A program made the position numbers and the translations under genes. The notes beneath the pieces were generated by a model that was given only the letters and a program-made list of their open reading frames with translations, was not told where the DNA came from and did not search any database. A stretch of DNA of 64,000 nt, taken from NCBI RefSeq assembly GCF_900116045.1, contig NZ_LT630450.1:1884501-1948500 (forward strand), read 5' to 3'. Positions within the stretch are counted from its first letter, which is position 1; each line of letters opens with the position of its first letter. Source of the stretch: Desulfovibrio piger. Lineage in GTDB: Bacteria; Desulfobacterota; Desulfovibrionia; Desulfovibrionales; Desulfovibrionaceae. Below are positions 29,451 to 38,257 of the stretch, in pieces.

Positions 29451-30749
29451 CTAGCCGGCCAGCTTCACGAAGGTCAGCTCATGCTTGTTGCAGGAAAGAT
29501 GCAGCAGACGGCCGCCCGGGATGGCCGCAAAGGCCCGCGCCGTCTCGTGGTCGGTCCGGGCCTGGAACTTGAGCGTGCAGACCACGTTGCGGCAGGCATC
29601 GGCGGCCAGCCATTCCCGCACGGTCTCCAGCAGGCGGTCAGGGTAGCAGATCATGTCCGAGAACAGCCAGTCCACCTGGCCCACATGGCGCGGCTCAAGG
29701 CCGAAGCCGCTGCCCAGGCAGTGGTTGACGCCGGGCATGGCCGCCACCTGGGGCGCCAGCCCGGCCTTGTCCACGCTGAACACGCGGCAGCCCAGCCGCC
29801 CCAGCACCCAGGTCCAGCCGCCCGGCGCGGCGCCCAGGTCGATGCACAGTTCCCCCGGCGCGGGCGTGCGCCCGGTCAGGGTGAAGACTTCCCACAGCTT
29901 GAGGTAGGCGCGGCCCGGCGGGTCCTCGCGGTTCTCCACGAACTGCACCTCCCCGTCGGCAAAGGGCGAGGTGGTGCGCGGCGAGGCCAGCATCAGGTCT
30001 TTCTCCCACAGGGTGAAGGCCCCCAGCGGCGCGGACGGGGCGGGCGTGCCGAAATGCAGGGGCCGTGCCGCCACATAGGGCAGCTGCTCCTGCATGAGGC
30101 GCAGGCGCCGCACATGCCCGCCGATGGTGGGGATGTGCGCCCGCCAGTTGCGCTGCAGGGCCGAGAGCTGGCGCGCCCCGTTGCCGATGGAGGTGATGGG
30201 GATCCAGCGCGGCTCCGTCCAGACGTTCTGGGCCCAGGCCGCGGGTTCCGTGCCCCGGGCCAGCACCAGACGGCCGCGCACGGTGATGACGCGGTCCCCC
30301 AGCTCTTCCAGCAGGGGCTGCATGTAGTCGCGCGCCGCCACCTGCACGCTGAAATCTTCCCTGGGCAGGGCCGAACGGGGCAGGTCGGGCCAGCGACGGG
30401 CCAGATGCACCTGCTCCTGCTGCCGTGCCTCGCGCCGCTGTTCCCGGCGCTCCTGCCGCCAGCGGGGCAGGACGTGGGCCTCCCCGGCGGCTTCCGGCTG
30501 TTCCGTCTTCCTGCTCCGGCCTGTCCGGGCCCGGGCGGGAGCCTGCGCTGCCGGCTCCCCGGAAACACGACGCCCGGAACGGCGGGACGGGCCTTGCCTG
30601 TCCGCGCCCTGCTCCGGGCTGGCCTTGTCCCCGCCGCGACGGCGGGGCGCTGAACGTTTTTCCTCTTCCCTGTCGGCTTCCTGCGGGGCCTGCTCCTCAT
30701 GGACGGCGCCGCGGCGCGGCGCGGGAAATGATCGACTGTGCGTACTCAT
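29451..30749 (-). CDS. RlmM-like 23S rRNA 2'-O-methyltransferase with disordered N-terminus
   Basis: The 432-residue protein begins at ATG 30749. Residues 1-125 are low-complexity, rich in R, E, Q, P and A, and likely disordered. The second half is an FtsJ-type SAM methyltransferase: ELCIDLGAAPGGWTWVLG is the SAM motif, VDWLFSDMICYPDRL carries the catalytic D, and the closing VCTLKFQA the catalytic lysine. This arrangement matches RlmM (C2498 methylation), except for the unusual N-terminus. The longer frame to 31109 overlaps the riboswitch region on the other strand and is rejected. Confidence 0.8.
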   Translation of the reverse strand: MSTHSRSFPAPRRGAVHEEQAPQEADREEEKRSAPRRRGGDKASPEQGADRQGPSRRSGRRVSGEPAAQAPARARTGRSRKTEQPEAAGEAHVLPRWRQERREQRREARQQEQVHLARRWPDLPRSALPREDFSVQVAARDYMQPLLEELGDRVITVRGRLVLARGTEPAAWAQNVWTEPRWIPITSIGNGARQLSALQRNWRAHIPTIGGHVRRLRLMQEQLPYVAARPLHFGTPAPSAPLGAFTLWEKDLMLASPRTTSPFADGEVQFVENREDPPGRAYLKLWEVFTLTGRTPAPGELCIDLGAAPGGWTWVLGRLGCRVFSVDKAGLAPQVAAMPGVNHCLGSGFGLEPRHVGQVDWLFSDMICYPDRLLETVREWLAADACRNVVCTLKFQARTDHETARAFAAIPGGRLLHLSCNKHELTFVKLAG

Positions 30750-30957
30750 GCGGCCAGCATAGCCCAAAGCCCGGCCAAGGCCAAGCATCCGCCGGCCCTC
30801 CCCGGCGCCCGGCAACGGCGCGTCCGGCGAAAAAACACAGGGACAGCGCGCCCCGCCGGCCCGCGCTGTGGCGGCCCGCCTGCCACGGCGGGGACTCATC
30901 TTGCGCATCCCCACGGGACATCGTTGCCCGTCCCGGCTTGACTTTTGTGCCCCAAAC

Positions 30958-31112
30958 CGTTTCTGATGGCGCATCCATGCGGGGAATTCCGTGCGAATCG
31001 GAAACAGTCGCGCTGCGGTGAGAGGGTACGGAGCTTCTTTGGCGACACGCCACGACAGCCAGCCGTCCCGGTGAAGGCGAAGTAAAGGCCCGGAGGCATG
31101 CCTCCCCATTCC
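30958..31112 (+). ncRNA. Cobalamin riboswitch upstream of cbiK
   Basis: The stretch contains most of the conserved B12-box parts: GGGGAATTCCGTGCGAATCG followed by CAGTCGCGCTGCGGTGA, then GCCACGACAGCC, GGTGAAGGCGAAG and CCCGGAGGCATGCC. These match the core pattern of GGGAA, GGTGCGAATCC, CGCACTGTGA, GGGAAGGC and GGAGACCTGCC in the right order and spacing. It ends about 55 bases before the cbiK start. When adenosylcobalamin is bound it should block expression, by hiding the GAGGAGG site or by termination. Confidence 0.85.
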
Positions 31113-31168
31113 CTCAAGTCCGAATACCCGCCATCCCTAACCTTTCAACGCGTCATTGAGGAGGTTCC

Positions 31169-32056
31169 ATGCGCCACATCCCCACAACATTCCTGCGCTC
31201 CGCGCTGCCGGCCCTGCTGCTCACCCTCTGTCTGGCCCTGCCTGCCCTGGCGGCCCAGAAGGAAGGCCTGCTGCTGGTGGCTTTCGGCACCAGCGTGCCC
31301 GAGGCCCAGCCCGCCCTCACCGCCATCGACAAGGAGTTCAAGGCCGCCTTTCCCCACAGTCCCGTGATCTGGGCCTATACCTCCAGCATCATCCGGGCCA
31401 AGCTGGAAAAGAAGGGCGTGCACATCGGTGACGTGGCCGCCGGTCTGGAAGAACTGGCCCGGCAAAAGGTGGACGTGGTGCGCGTCCAGTCCCTGCATGT
31501 GGTGGCCGGTGAGGAATTCAGCGAGATGGAGCGCCTGCTCGTCAGCTGGCTGGCCCGCCATCCCGACAGTTTCAAGGCCGTCTATCTGGGCCGCCCGCTG
31601 CTGGAATCCCGGCAGGATGCCGAAGATGTCTGCCGCGCCGTCCTCGGCGCCACCGAAGGCAGGCGCAAGCCCGGCGAGCTGCTGGCCCTCATGGGCCACG
31701 GCCAGAGCCACGGCCGGGGCGACATGGTCATCGAAGGCATGCGCGCCACCCTCTCCTATGCCGACAACCTGGCCGTGCTGGCCACGGTGGAAGGCTCGCG
31801 CGGCTTCGACCAGGTGCTTGCCGCCATCAAGACCAGCCGCGCGTCCGTCATCTGGCTCCAGCCCTTCATGGTGGTGGCCGGGGACCATGCCCGCAACGAC
31901 CTGGCCGGTGACGAGCCCGATTCCTGGGCCTCGCGGATCCGCGCCCTGGGCCTCACCCCCCGCCCCGTGCTCACCGGCCTGGGCGAGCTGCCCGGCGTGC
32001 GCGCCGTCTTCGTGCGCCATGCCCGCGACAGCCGGGACGACCTGCTGAAGAAGTAG
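31169..32056 (+). CDS. cbiK: Periplasmic sirohydrochlorin cobaltochelatase CbiK
   Basis: The 295-residue protein has a signal peptide (MRHIPTTFLRSALPALLLTL, cleaved near ALA). It continues GLLLVAFGTSVPEAQPALTA, VQSLHVVAGEEFSEMERLL and LMGHGQSHGRGD. H-x-E-type ligands (H in SLHVV, H in GHGQSH) match CbiK metal-binding residues. A secreted CbiK is known from Desulfovibrio vulgaris and has been suggested to handle haem or metals outside the cytoplasm. The gene has its own cobalamin riboswitch, which ties it to B12 supply. GAGGAGG lies just before the start. Confidence 0.93.
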   Translation: MRHIPTTFLRSALPALLLTLCLALPALAAQKEGLLLVAFGTSVPEAQPALTAIDKEFKAAFPHSPVIWAYTSSIIRAKLEKKGVHIGDVAAGLEELARQKVDVVRVQSLHVVAGEEFSEMERLLVSWLARHPDSFKAVYLGRPLLESRQDAEDVCRAVLGATEGRRKPGELLALMGHGQSHGRGDMVIEGMRATLSYADNLAVLATVEGSRGFDQVLAAIKTSRASVIWLQPFMVVAGDHARNDLAGDEPDSWASRIRALGLTPRPVLTGLGELPGVRAVFVRHARDSRDDLLKK

Positions 32057-32350
32057 ACCTGCCGAAGAAGTAGGAGAAATGCTGCCAAGGGAAGAAGGGG
32101 CTCCCTCCTCCGGCCGGGCGTCACATGCCCTGCAAGGCGGACAGGGCGCCCCCTTTCCCGCGGTCCCCGGCAGTCGGCCAGGGCCGGACCTCTTTCCCGG
32201 TCGGCAGGTCATGGGAGCCGCCGCCCTTGCCGCTGCGGCACGGGCCAGCCGCCCCTTGCCCCCGGGCAGGAGGAGACACAAGGGAAAAAAGCGTGCGGTC
32301 CGCACCGTTCCTGCACGACCTGTCGCCCTGTGGAAAGGGATCATCGCACG
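32057..32350. other. Intergenic region after cbiK with nothing recognised
   Basis: About 290 GC-rich bases; no gene, repeat or regulatory motif supported before the terminator at 32351. Confidence 0.45.
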
Positions 32351-32380
32351 AAAAAAGGACGCCTTCGGGCGTCCTTTTTT
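32351..32380. terminator. Bidirectional terminator between cbiK and yqaA-like gene
   Basis: AAAAAAGGACGCC and GGCGTCCTTTTTT pair with a TTCG-type loop. It can end transcription from both converging genes. Confidence 0.92.
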
Positions 32381-32389
32381 ATGGCAGCG

Positions 32390-32836
32390 TCACCAGAGCG
32401 CCAGCGCCACGCCGGCCACCACCAGATAGCGGCCCAGTTTGGCCAGCACCACCAGCAGAAGGAAGGAGGGCAGGGGCTCGCGCAGGGTACCGGCCACCAG
32501 GGTCAGGGGGTCGCCGATGACGGGCATCCAGCTGCACAGCAGGCTCCAGCGGCCGTAGCGGTGGTACCAGCCTTCGGCCTTGCGCAGGGATTCCGGCGAG
32601 AAGGGGAACCAGCGGCGGCCCTGGAAGCGCGTGAGCGAACGGCCCAGCCACCAGTTGACGGCCGAGCCCGCGCTGTTGCCCAGGGTGGCCACGGCGATGA
32701 GGGCCCAGGCGGGTTCTCCGCTCTGCACCAGCAGGGTGGCCAGCAGCAGTTCCGACTGCGCGGGCAGCAGGGTGGCCGCCACCAGCGCGGTGAGGAACAG
32801 GCCTCCGTACAGGGAAAAAAGGCTCAGGGCAGTCAT
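32390..32836 (-). CDS. YqaA/DedA-related membrane protein
   Basis: The 148-residue protein aligns by eye with E. coli YqaA: MTALSLFSLYGGLFLTALVA, then LLPAQSELLLATLL, GNSAGSAVNWWLGR, a YHRYGRWSLLCSWMPVIGDP segment with an invariant Gly-Asp-Pro, and LAKLGRYLVVAG. DedA family proteins move lipids or support membrane charge; YqaA function is not established. Membrane location is clear. ATG 32836 begins at the family position; a TTG start at 32860 is possible. Confidence 0.8.
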   Translation of the reverse strand: MTALSLFSLYGGLFLTALVAATLLPAQSELLLATLLVQSGEPAWALIAVATLGNSAGSAVNWWLGRSLTRFQGRRWFPFSPESLRKAEGWYHRYGRWSLLCSWMPVIGDPLTLVAGTLREPLPSFLLLVVLAKLGRYLVVAGVALALW

Positions 32837-32898
32837 GGGCGGCACGGAAAGCCGCCGCAAGGCATCAGGCGCTGCGGCGGCTCCTTGTGGGGCGGGAT

Positions 32899-33492
32899 CT
32901 AAGCGGCAAGTTTCTTGAGGAGCCAGGCCATATTGGCGGCCAGGTCCTTCACCGTTCGGATGCCCTCGGCATCGCTGTCCACATCACCGGGGTCAAGGCC
33001 GAAGGCAAAATTGAAATAGCTTGATGTGGGCACGATCATGTCACTGATGGCGAACCAGGACATGATGTTGAAATAGGCCTGCATGGCCCCGGCACGACGG
33101 ACGGCTATCAGGGGCGCAGCCACTTTGTGCTTGAAGATGTTGTCCTGCCCCTGCACGCGCACACGCATGCGGGAGATGTAACATGCCCTGTCGATCAGGG
33201 CCTTCATCTCCGATGTGACATTGCCCACGAATACGGGTGTCGCCAGCACGATGCCGTCGGCCGCCCGCATCTTTTCGAACCATTCATTGAAGGGATCATC
33301 CTTCTGGACGCAGACCTCTTCGCCGCTACGCCGGCAATGGTTGCATTCCAGGCATCCGTGGACCCTGACACCGCCCACCTGGATGATCTCCGAAGAAATG
33401 TCTTCCGCAGCAAGCGTTTCACAAAAGAGTTTGCACAGTCGGGCCGTGTTGCCGTTACGCCTGGGGCTGCCGTTGAACACCGCTACATGCAT
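32899..33492 (-). CDS. NADPH-dependent FMN reductase / flavodoxin-like protein
   Basis: The 197-residue protein starts MHVAVFNGSPRRNGNTARLC, the phosphate loop for FMN (GSPRRNGNT). A CLECNHCRRSGEEVCVQKDD segment with four cysteines follows, typical of iron-sulfur flavoproteins and some multimeric flavodoxin WrbA-like proteins. ATPVFVGNVTSEMKALIDR is a further family signature. It probably transfers electrons from a ferredoxin or reduced nicotinamide to an unknown acceptor. AAGGAG lies seven bases upstream. Position beside the hydroxylase operon and its regulator suggests a shared role. Confidence 0.88.
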   Translation of the reverse strand: MHVAVFNGSPRRNGNTARLCKLFCETLAAEDISSEIIQVGGVRVHGCLECNHCRRSGEEVCVQKDDPFNEWFEKMRAADGIVLATPVFVGNVTSEMKALIDRACYISRMRVRVQGQDNIFKHKVAAPLIAVRRAGAMQAYFNIMSWFAISDMIVPTSSYFNFAFGLDPGDVDSDAEGIRTVKDLAANMAWLLKKLAA

Positions 33493-33546
33493 GGGACCTC
33501 TCCTTCATGACAGGTTGTTACAGGTACTTGCCGCGTCAGGAACCTA

Positions 33547-34233
33547 TTAGTCATGTATCATATTCGCATTTGAACGCATATGCTGTTCCATGACGGCACG
33601 GCATTTTTGGATATCGCGACTCTCCAATGCTTCTATGATTTTGTTATGCCAATAGATGGATTCAGATCTTCTTTTCAAATTATGGGTAACGGAATCGTTC
33701 CTTCTCTGGTCGAACAGGGAATTGATGATCCTCATCAGTGAAATGAATATGGGGTTATGTGTGGCCTTGGCAAGAGCAAGGTGGAATTCCTTGATGTAGA
33801 ATGTTTCATTCTTGTGTTCACACCTTGATTTGTATTGATCGTAAACTATGGATTTAAGTGCGTTGATATCCTCTTTCGTGGCCCTGTGTGCCGCGATTTC
33901 GATGACATTGCACTCTATGTATTTCCTGAATTCGTTCAGATGGTCCTGTTCATAATACACGTCCGACATGAACCGCAGTTCGTCTCCCGCAAGACCGGGA
34001 ACAGAAGCGTTGACGAACGTCCCGGACCCCTGCTGGCTTGTGAGCATGCCGCTCAGGGACAGCAGGCGGATGGCTTCCCTGACGCTTGTCCTTGAGACCC
34101 CCATCTGTTCCGCGAGAACGCGTTCGGCAGGGAGGCGGGCCCCATCCGGGAGTTCGCCTGACTTGATCATGGCGATGATTTTTTCTGAAACGACCGCATA
34201 CAAAGGGCGGCGCCCGTTTTGCTCCGTCATCAT
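33547..34233 (-). CDS. GntR/FadR-family transcriptional regulator
   Basis: The 228-residue protein has a winged HTH (RLPAERVLAEQMGVSRTSVR, about residues 32-55) and an all-helical FCD ligand-binding domain with a conserved aspartate-histidine pattern in DVYYEQDHLNEFRKYIECNV. Such regulators respond to small organic acids or sugar acids. It is divergent from the molybdenum hydroxylase-TRAP operon, with 315 bases between, so it is the likely regulator of that operon. The gene is distinctly AT-rich compared with neighbours, which hints at a foreign origin. An operator-like site lies at 34304. Confidence 0.88.
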   Translation of the reverse strand: MMTEQNGRRPLYAVVSEKIIAMIKSGELPDGARLPAERVLAEQMGVSRTSVREAIRLLSLSGMLTSQQGSGTFVNASVPGLAGDELRFMSDVYYEQDHLNEFRKYIECNVIEIAAHRATKEDINALKSIVYDQYKSRCEHKNETFYIKEFHLALAKATHNPIFISLMRIINSLFDQRRNDSVTHNLKRRSESIYWHNKIIEALESRDIQKCRAVMEQHMRSNANMIHD

Positions 34234-34548
34234 GTGCTATCCTTGCTGAGTGTGAAGGTGCACCAAGATAGCATAAAGATTCCCTCAGCGCCTCCTTTTT
34301 CAAATTGATTAGACCAATTTCACTTAAACCGCAAGAAGCGGGACAAAATCGTGAAAAAAATTTCTAATGTAACATATTACTATATTTATATTTTTTAAAA
34401 AAATTTTTTCAGGGGAGGATTTATTCCAAGCTTTTGGTTGTTATTTGTGAAAAATTTTTTTAACCTGAAATCGTACCAAATGGTGATATTCATTATACGA
34501 TATATTTAAGATAGTTATAAAAATTTTTCACTAAAAAGGGGGCTTTTG
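34234..34548. promoter_or_regulatory. AT-rich divergent control region of the hydroxylase operon
   Basis: About 315 bases between regulator and operon. ATTGATTAGACCAAT (34304-34318) is a near-palindrome (arms match at five of six positions) of the type bound by FCD GntR proteins. A further TACCAAATGGTGATAT at about 34475 has weaker symmetry. Poly-A and poly-T runs precede the operon start. No coding frame here. Confidence 0.5.
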
Positions 34549-35418
34549 ATGAAACATATTAGACCATTTTTCTACGAAGAGCCGTCCTCTGTTCCGGAAG
34601 CTTCGGCGATGCTTTCCGCCCCGGGAGCCCTGGCGCTTGCCGGTGGTACGGACATCACGGTCATGTTGCGGCGCAAGCCCATGGACGACGTCATGCTGGT
34701 CAACCTCAAAAAGATCCCCGGCCTGGACAGTATCCAGAAGCTGGAGGACGGCGGCCTCCGCCTGGGGGCGCTCGTGACCGTGGGGCATATGGGGCGCGTC
34801 CTCACCGCCCCCGAGCATGCGGTCCTGCGCATCGCCTGCAACAGTCTGGGCACGCCCGCCGTCCGCAATCTGGCCACACTGGGCGGCAATGTGGGCCGGG
34901 CCTCGCCCGCTTCCGACGTCATCCCGGCCCTGCTGAGCCTCGATGCCGTCGTCATCCTTGAAAGCGCCCGGGAAAGCCGGCGCGTCCCCCTGGGACAACT
35001 GCTCCAGGGCCCGGGCCGGCTGGACAGCCGCCCCGGCGAGTTCATCACCGCCGTCGAGCTGCCGCCGCATGCAGGCAGGGTGGGCGCCTACTGGAAGGCC
35101 GGGCGCATCCGGGGCGCGGACTGCGCCCTGGCCGGGGTCGGCGTCTCCTTCTGCTGGGACGGGGACGCCGTCACGGAGCCCAGGGTGGCCATGACCTCCG
35201 TGGGGCCCACCTGTCTGCGTTCCGCCGGGGCCGAAAATGTGCTGCGGGGCGCGCGCCTTGATGAAGAGACCATCCGTGCCGCAGCTGAGGCCGCGGCGCG
35301 GGATGCCCGCCCCATCACGGACCTGCGGGCCAGTGCCGCCTACAGGAAAGAACTTGTCCGGGGCTTGTTGACAAAGACCCTGCGTTCCCTCGCCGCGCAG
35401 GAGAGAAGGAGCTGCTGA
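34549..35418 (+). CDS. Xanthine-dehydrogenase-family FAD-binding subunit
   Basis: The 289-residue protein belongs to the CoxM/XdhB flavin subunits. The FAD motif ALAGGTDITVMLRR is at about 30-43, then AVRNLATLGGNVGRASPASD, the second FAD motif. It takes electrons from the iron-sulfur subunit and passes them to an acceptor. ATG 34549 follows AAGGGGG; a TTG just before is not used. Its stop overlaps the next start by one base (TGATG). The three subunits form one enzyme that hydroxylates a carbon with water. Confidence 0.93.
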   Translation: MKHIRPFFYEEPSSVPEASAMLSAPGALALAGGTDITVMLRRKPMDDVMLVNLKKIPGLDSIQKLEDGGLRLGALVTVGHMGRVLTAPEHAVLRIACNSLGTPAVRNLATLGGNVGRASPASDVIPALLSLDAVVILESARESRRVPLGQLLQGPGRLDSRPGEFITAVELPPHAGRVGAYWKAGRIRGADCALAGVGVSFCWDGDAVTEPRVAMTSVGPTCLRSAGAENVLRGARLDEETIRAAAEAAARDARPITDLRASAAYRKELVRGLLTKTLRSLAAQERRSC

Positions 35419-35900
35419 TGCAAGACGTACATGTGACAATGACGGTGAACGGTGAAACCCACAGCCTGACGGTCCCCGCCCGGGAAAGCCTGCTGGAGAT
35501 CCTGCGTGACCGGCTGTTCCTGACCGGCGTCAAGGAAGGCTGCGGGCATGGGGATTGCGGGGCCTGCCTCGTCATCATGGACGGCAAGCTCGTCAATTCC
35601 TGCCTGGTGCTCGCCGGCGATCTTGACGGCGTCACCGTCACCACGGTCGAGGGCCTGGCCGGAGAGAACGGCGAGCTGCACCCCCTGCAGAAGGCCTTCC
35701 TGAAAGAAGGGGCCGTGCAGTGCGGTTACTGCTCTTCCGGCATGATCCTGAGCGCGAAGGCGCTCATCGACAGCGGTGTCCCGCTTACGGAGGAATCCGT
35801 CCGGGAAGGGCTGTCGGGCGTCATCTGCCGTTGCGGCACCTATCCGCGCACCATCGCCGCCGTCATGGATGCCGCGCAGACCATGCGCAATGGAGGCTAG
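35418..35900 (+). CDS. 2Fe-2S subunit of the molybdenum hydroxylase
   Basis: The 160-residue subunit carries two 2Fe-2S clusters. The plant-type cluster is CGHGDCGAC with another C further on (VNSC); the second is CGYCSSGMI and CRCGTYPR. It joins the Mo cofactor with the flavin. The start codon overlaps the preceding stop by one base, and the next subunit begins three bases after this stop, so translation is coupled. Length is usual. Confidence 0.95.
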   Translation: MQDVHVTMTVNGETHSLTVPARESLLEILRDRLFLTGVKEGCGHGDCGACLVIMDGKLVNSCLVLAGDLDGVTVTTVEGLAGENGELHPLQKAFLKEGAVQCGYCSSGMILSAKALIDSGVPLTEESVREGLSGVICRCGTYPRTIAAVMDAAQTMRNGG

Positions 35901-35902
35901 AT

Positions 35903-38206
35903 ATGGGTAAGTACGTTGGCCAAAGTGTCGTCCGCATCGACGGCCCCGAGCGGGTCACGGGCAAGGCGGTCTACGCTCCTGACATCCAGTTTTCCGACAT
36001 GCTGTATGGCGCCGTGGCGCGTTCCAGCCATGCGCATGCCCTGCTCAAGGAGGTCCGCACGGAAAAGGCGCGCCGTTTTCCCGGCGTGCGTGCCGTCATC
36101 ACGGGGGACATGCTGCCCTATATGTTCGGCAACATGATCGCCGACCAGCCGTTCCTGGCCCGGGGCAGGGTCCGCTATAATGGGGAACCCCTCGCCCTCG
36201 TCATCGCGGAAAGCGAGCTTGAAGCACAGATGGCGGCGGATGCCGTGGAAGCTTCGTATGAGGATCTCCCGGCCGTTTTCGACGTGTTCGAGGCCATGAA
36301 GGAAGGCGCGCCCCTGCTGCATGAGGACCAGCACGCCTACCGCCGTGACGCAGGCCGCTATCCCGCCCTGGAGCATACCAATATCTGCAACGAGACGAGC
36401 TATGAACTCGGGGACGTGGAAAAGGCCTTTGCCAGGGCGGACCATGTGTTCGAGCATTGCTTCTTTTCCCATCCGACCTCGCACTGCGCCATGGAGCCCT
36501 TCGGCAGCGTGGCGCGCTATGATGCCGTCACGGGCCGTTTCACCCTCTGGACGACCACGGACGCCCCGCACCGGCGGCTGGGGGAACTGGCGACCATCTT
36601 CAACACGGGGCAGGAAAACATCCGCATCATCACCACGGCCCAGGGCGGAGGTTTCGGCGGCAAGGGCTGCCTGTATTCCGAGGTGCTGGCGCTGGCCGGC
36701 GCGCTGTTCGCCAAGGGCCGCCCCGTGCGCTATGTCTTCAGCCGTGAAGAGGTCCTGAGCATGAGCGGCACCCGCATGGGAGCCTGGCTCCGGCTCAAGA
36801 GCGGCGTCATGAACGACGGTACCATCATCGCCCGTTCCGCCGACGTGGTCTGGGACAACGGGGCCTATTCCTCCAAGTCCCCGGAAGTGGCCTTCCGCGG
36901 CACCACGACCTCGGTGGGGCCCTATTCCATACCCAACCTCTCCATCCGGGCCCGGCTGGTCTACACCAACAACTATCCCAGCACGTCGTTCCGCGGCTTC
37001 GGGACCACCCAGTCCGCCTTTGCCTGCGAAGTGCACATGGACATGATCGCAGCGGCGCTGGGCCTTGATCCGCTGGAGCTGCGCCGGCGCCATGCCTACA
37101 AGGAGGGCTGCTCGTACATAAATGGTCAGACCATGATCAGCGTCGGCCTGCCAGAGACCCTGGAAAAGGCGGCCGCCGCCATCGACTGGGGCGGCCCCAG
37201 GCCCAAGGCACGTCCGGGCAAGGCCATCGGCCGGGGCATCGCCTGCATGATCAAGGGCACCAACACGCCCCGTTGCGTCAACTGCATGGCATCCCTGCGC
37301 CAGGACGGCAGTGTCCTGCTGCATGTGGGGACCATGGAGATCGGCGCCGGACAGCGGACAGCCATGGCACAGGTGGCCGCCGAGACCCTGGGGGTGTCCC
37401 TGGAGCGTATCCGCGTCCCCCAGCAGGATACGGACTATACGCCCTTCGACTTCGGCACCACGTCCAGCGGCAGCACCTTCCATATGGGGAATGCCGTCAT
37501 CCTGGCCTGCCAGAAGCTGCTTGCCGACCTGTATGCCAGGCTCTCGGCGCACTTCGGCCTGCCCGCGGACGCCTTTTCCGTGGCTGACGACCGTGTGCGC
37601 AGCGCCGACGGCAGTGTCGACATGCCCCTTGCCGCGGCCCTGCATGCCGTGCTGCCCCGCGGCGGGGACATCATCGGCGAGAGCATGTACACCCCGGCGG
37701 GGATGGACATGCTCAAGGCCTGGCCCGGTGTCGAGAAGTGGAGCTCGGCCTTCTGGATGTTCTCCACCCATGCGGCCGAAGTGGAAGTGGACCTGGAGAC
37801 GGGCCAGATCACGGTCCTGCGCCTGGCGGCGGCCCATGATGTGGGCAAGGCGCTCAATCCCCTGCATTGCGTGCAGCAGATCGAAGGCTCCGTCATCATG
37901 GGCTCCTCCATGGCGCTGGGCGAGGAGTACCGCTATGCGGAGGACGGGCGCGTGCTGACCGATACCCTGCTGGACTACAAGATAGCCACCAGCAAGGACA
38001 TGCCGCGCCATATCGAGCCCATCCTCGTGGAGTCCGAACATCCCTTTGCGCCATACGGGGCAAAGGGGGTGGGGGAACCCGCGGCCGGCTGTACGCCGCC
38101 GGCCATCGTCAACGCCGTGCATGATGCCGTTGGCGTATGGATGACCCATCTTCCCATGACGCCGGAAAAGGTGCTCATGGCCATCAGAAAGCATCAGGGG
38201 ACGTAG
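35903..38206 (+). CDS. Molybdopterin-binding catalytic subunit of a xanthine-oxidase-family hydroxylase
   Basis: The 767-residue subunit binds the Mo-molybdopterin cytosine cofactor. It opens MGKYVGQSVVRIDGPERVTG and shows QGGGFGGKGCLYSE for cofactor binding, then FRGFGTTQSAFACEVHMD, and near the end GAKGVGEPA with the catalytic glutamate. There is no Cu-type AYRCSFR loop, so it is not an aerobic CO dehydrogenase. Substrate might be a purine, nicotinate or an aromatic aldehyde; the TRAP transporter suggests an organic acid or heterocycle. Start ATG 35903 with GGAGG upstream. Confidence 0.93.
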   Translation: MGKYVGQSVVRIDGPERVTGKAVYAPDIQFSDMLYGAVARSSHAHALLKEVRTEKARRFPGVRAVITGDMLPYMFGNMIADQPFLARGRVRYNGEPLALVIAESELEAQMAADAVEASYEDLPAVFDVFEAMKEGAPLLHEDQHAYRRDAGRYPALEHTNICNETSYELGDVEKAFARADHVFEHCFFSHPTSHCAMEPFGSVARYDAVTGRFTLWTTTDAPHRRLGELATIFNTGQENIRIITTAQGGGFGGKGCLYSEVLALAGALFAKGRPVRYVFSREEVLSMSGTRMGAWLRLKSGVMNDGTIIARSADVVWDNGAYSSKSPEVAFRGTTTSVGPYSIPNLSIRARLVYTNNYPSTSFRGFGTTQSAFACEVHMDMIAAALGLDPLELRRRHAYKEGCSYINGQTMISVGLPETLEKAAAAIDWGGPRPKARPGKAIGRGIACMIKGTNTPRCVNCMASLRQDGSVLLHVGTMEIGAGQRTAMAQVAAETLGVSLERIRVPQQDTDYTPFDFGTTSSGSTFHMGNAVILACQKLLADLYARLSAHFGLPADAFSVADDRVRSADGSVDMPLAAALHAVLPRGGDIIGESMYTPAGMDMLKAWPGVEKWSSAFWMFSTHAAEVEVDLETGQITVLRLAAAHDVGKALNPLHCVQQIEGSVIMGSSMALGEEYRYAEDGRVLTDTLLDYKIATSKDMPRHIEPILVESEHPFAPYGAKGVGEPAAGCTPPAIVNAVHDAVGVWMTHLPMTPEKVLMAIRKHQGT

Positions 38207-38214
38207 TCCCGCCT

Positions 38215-38242
38215 TTCTCCACGGACGCATGTCCGTGGAGAA
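38215..38242 (+). promoter_or_regulatory. Hairpin between the hydroxylase and the TRAP genes
   Basis: TTCTCCACGGAC and GTCCGTGGAGAA form a 12-base perfect stem with a GCAT loop, directly before the DctQ start site. No T run follows. Such hairpins usually tune mRNA stability between parts of an operon. Confidence 0.55.
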
Positions 38243-38257
38243 CTCCTGGAGATCACC

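Noticed and set aside
30750-31109. N-terminal extension of the RlmM-like protein through the riboswitch region
   Set aside because: The extension runs antisense to the cobalamin riboswitch and a suitable ATG lies at 30749.
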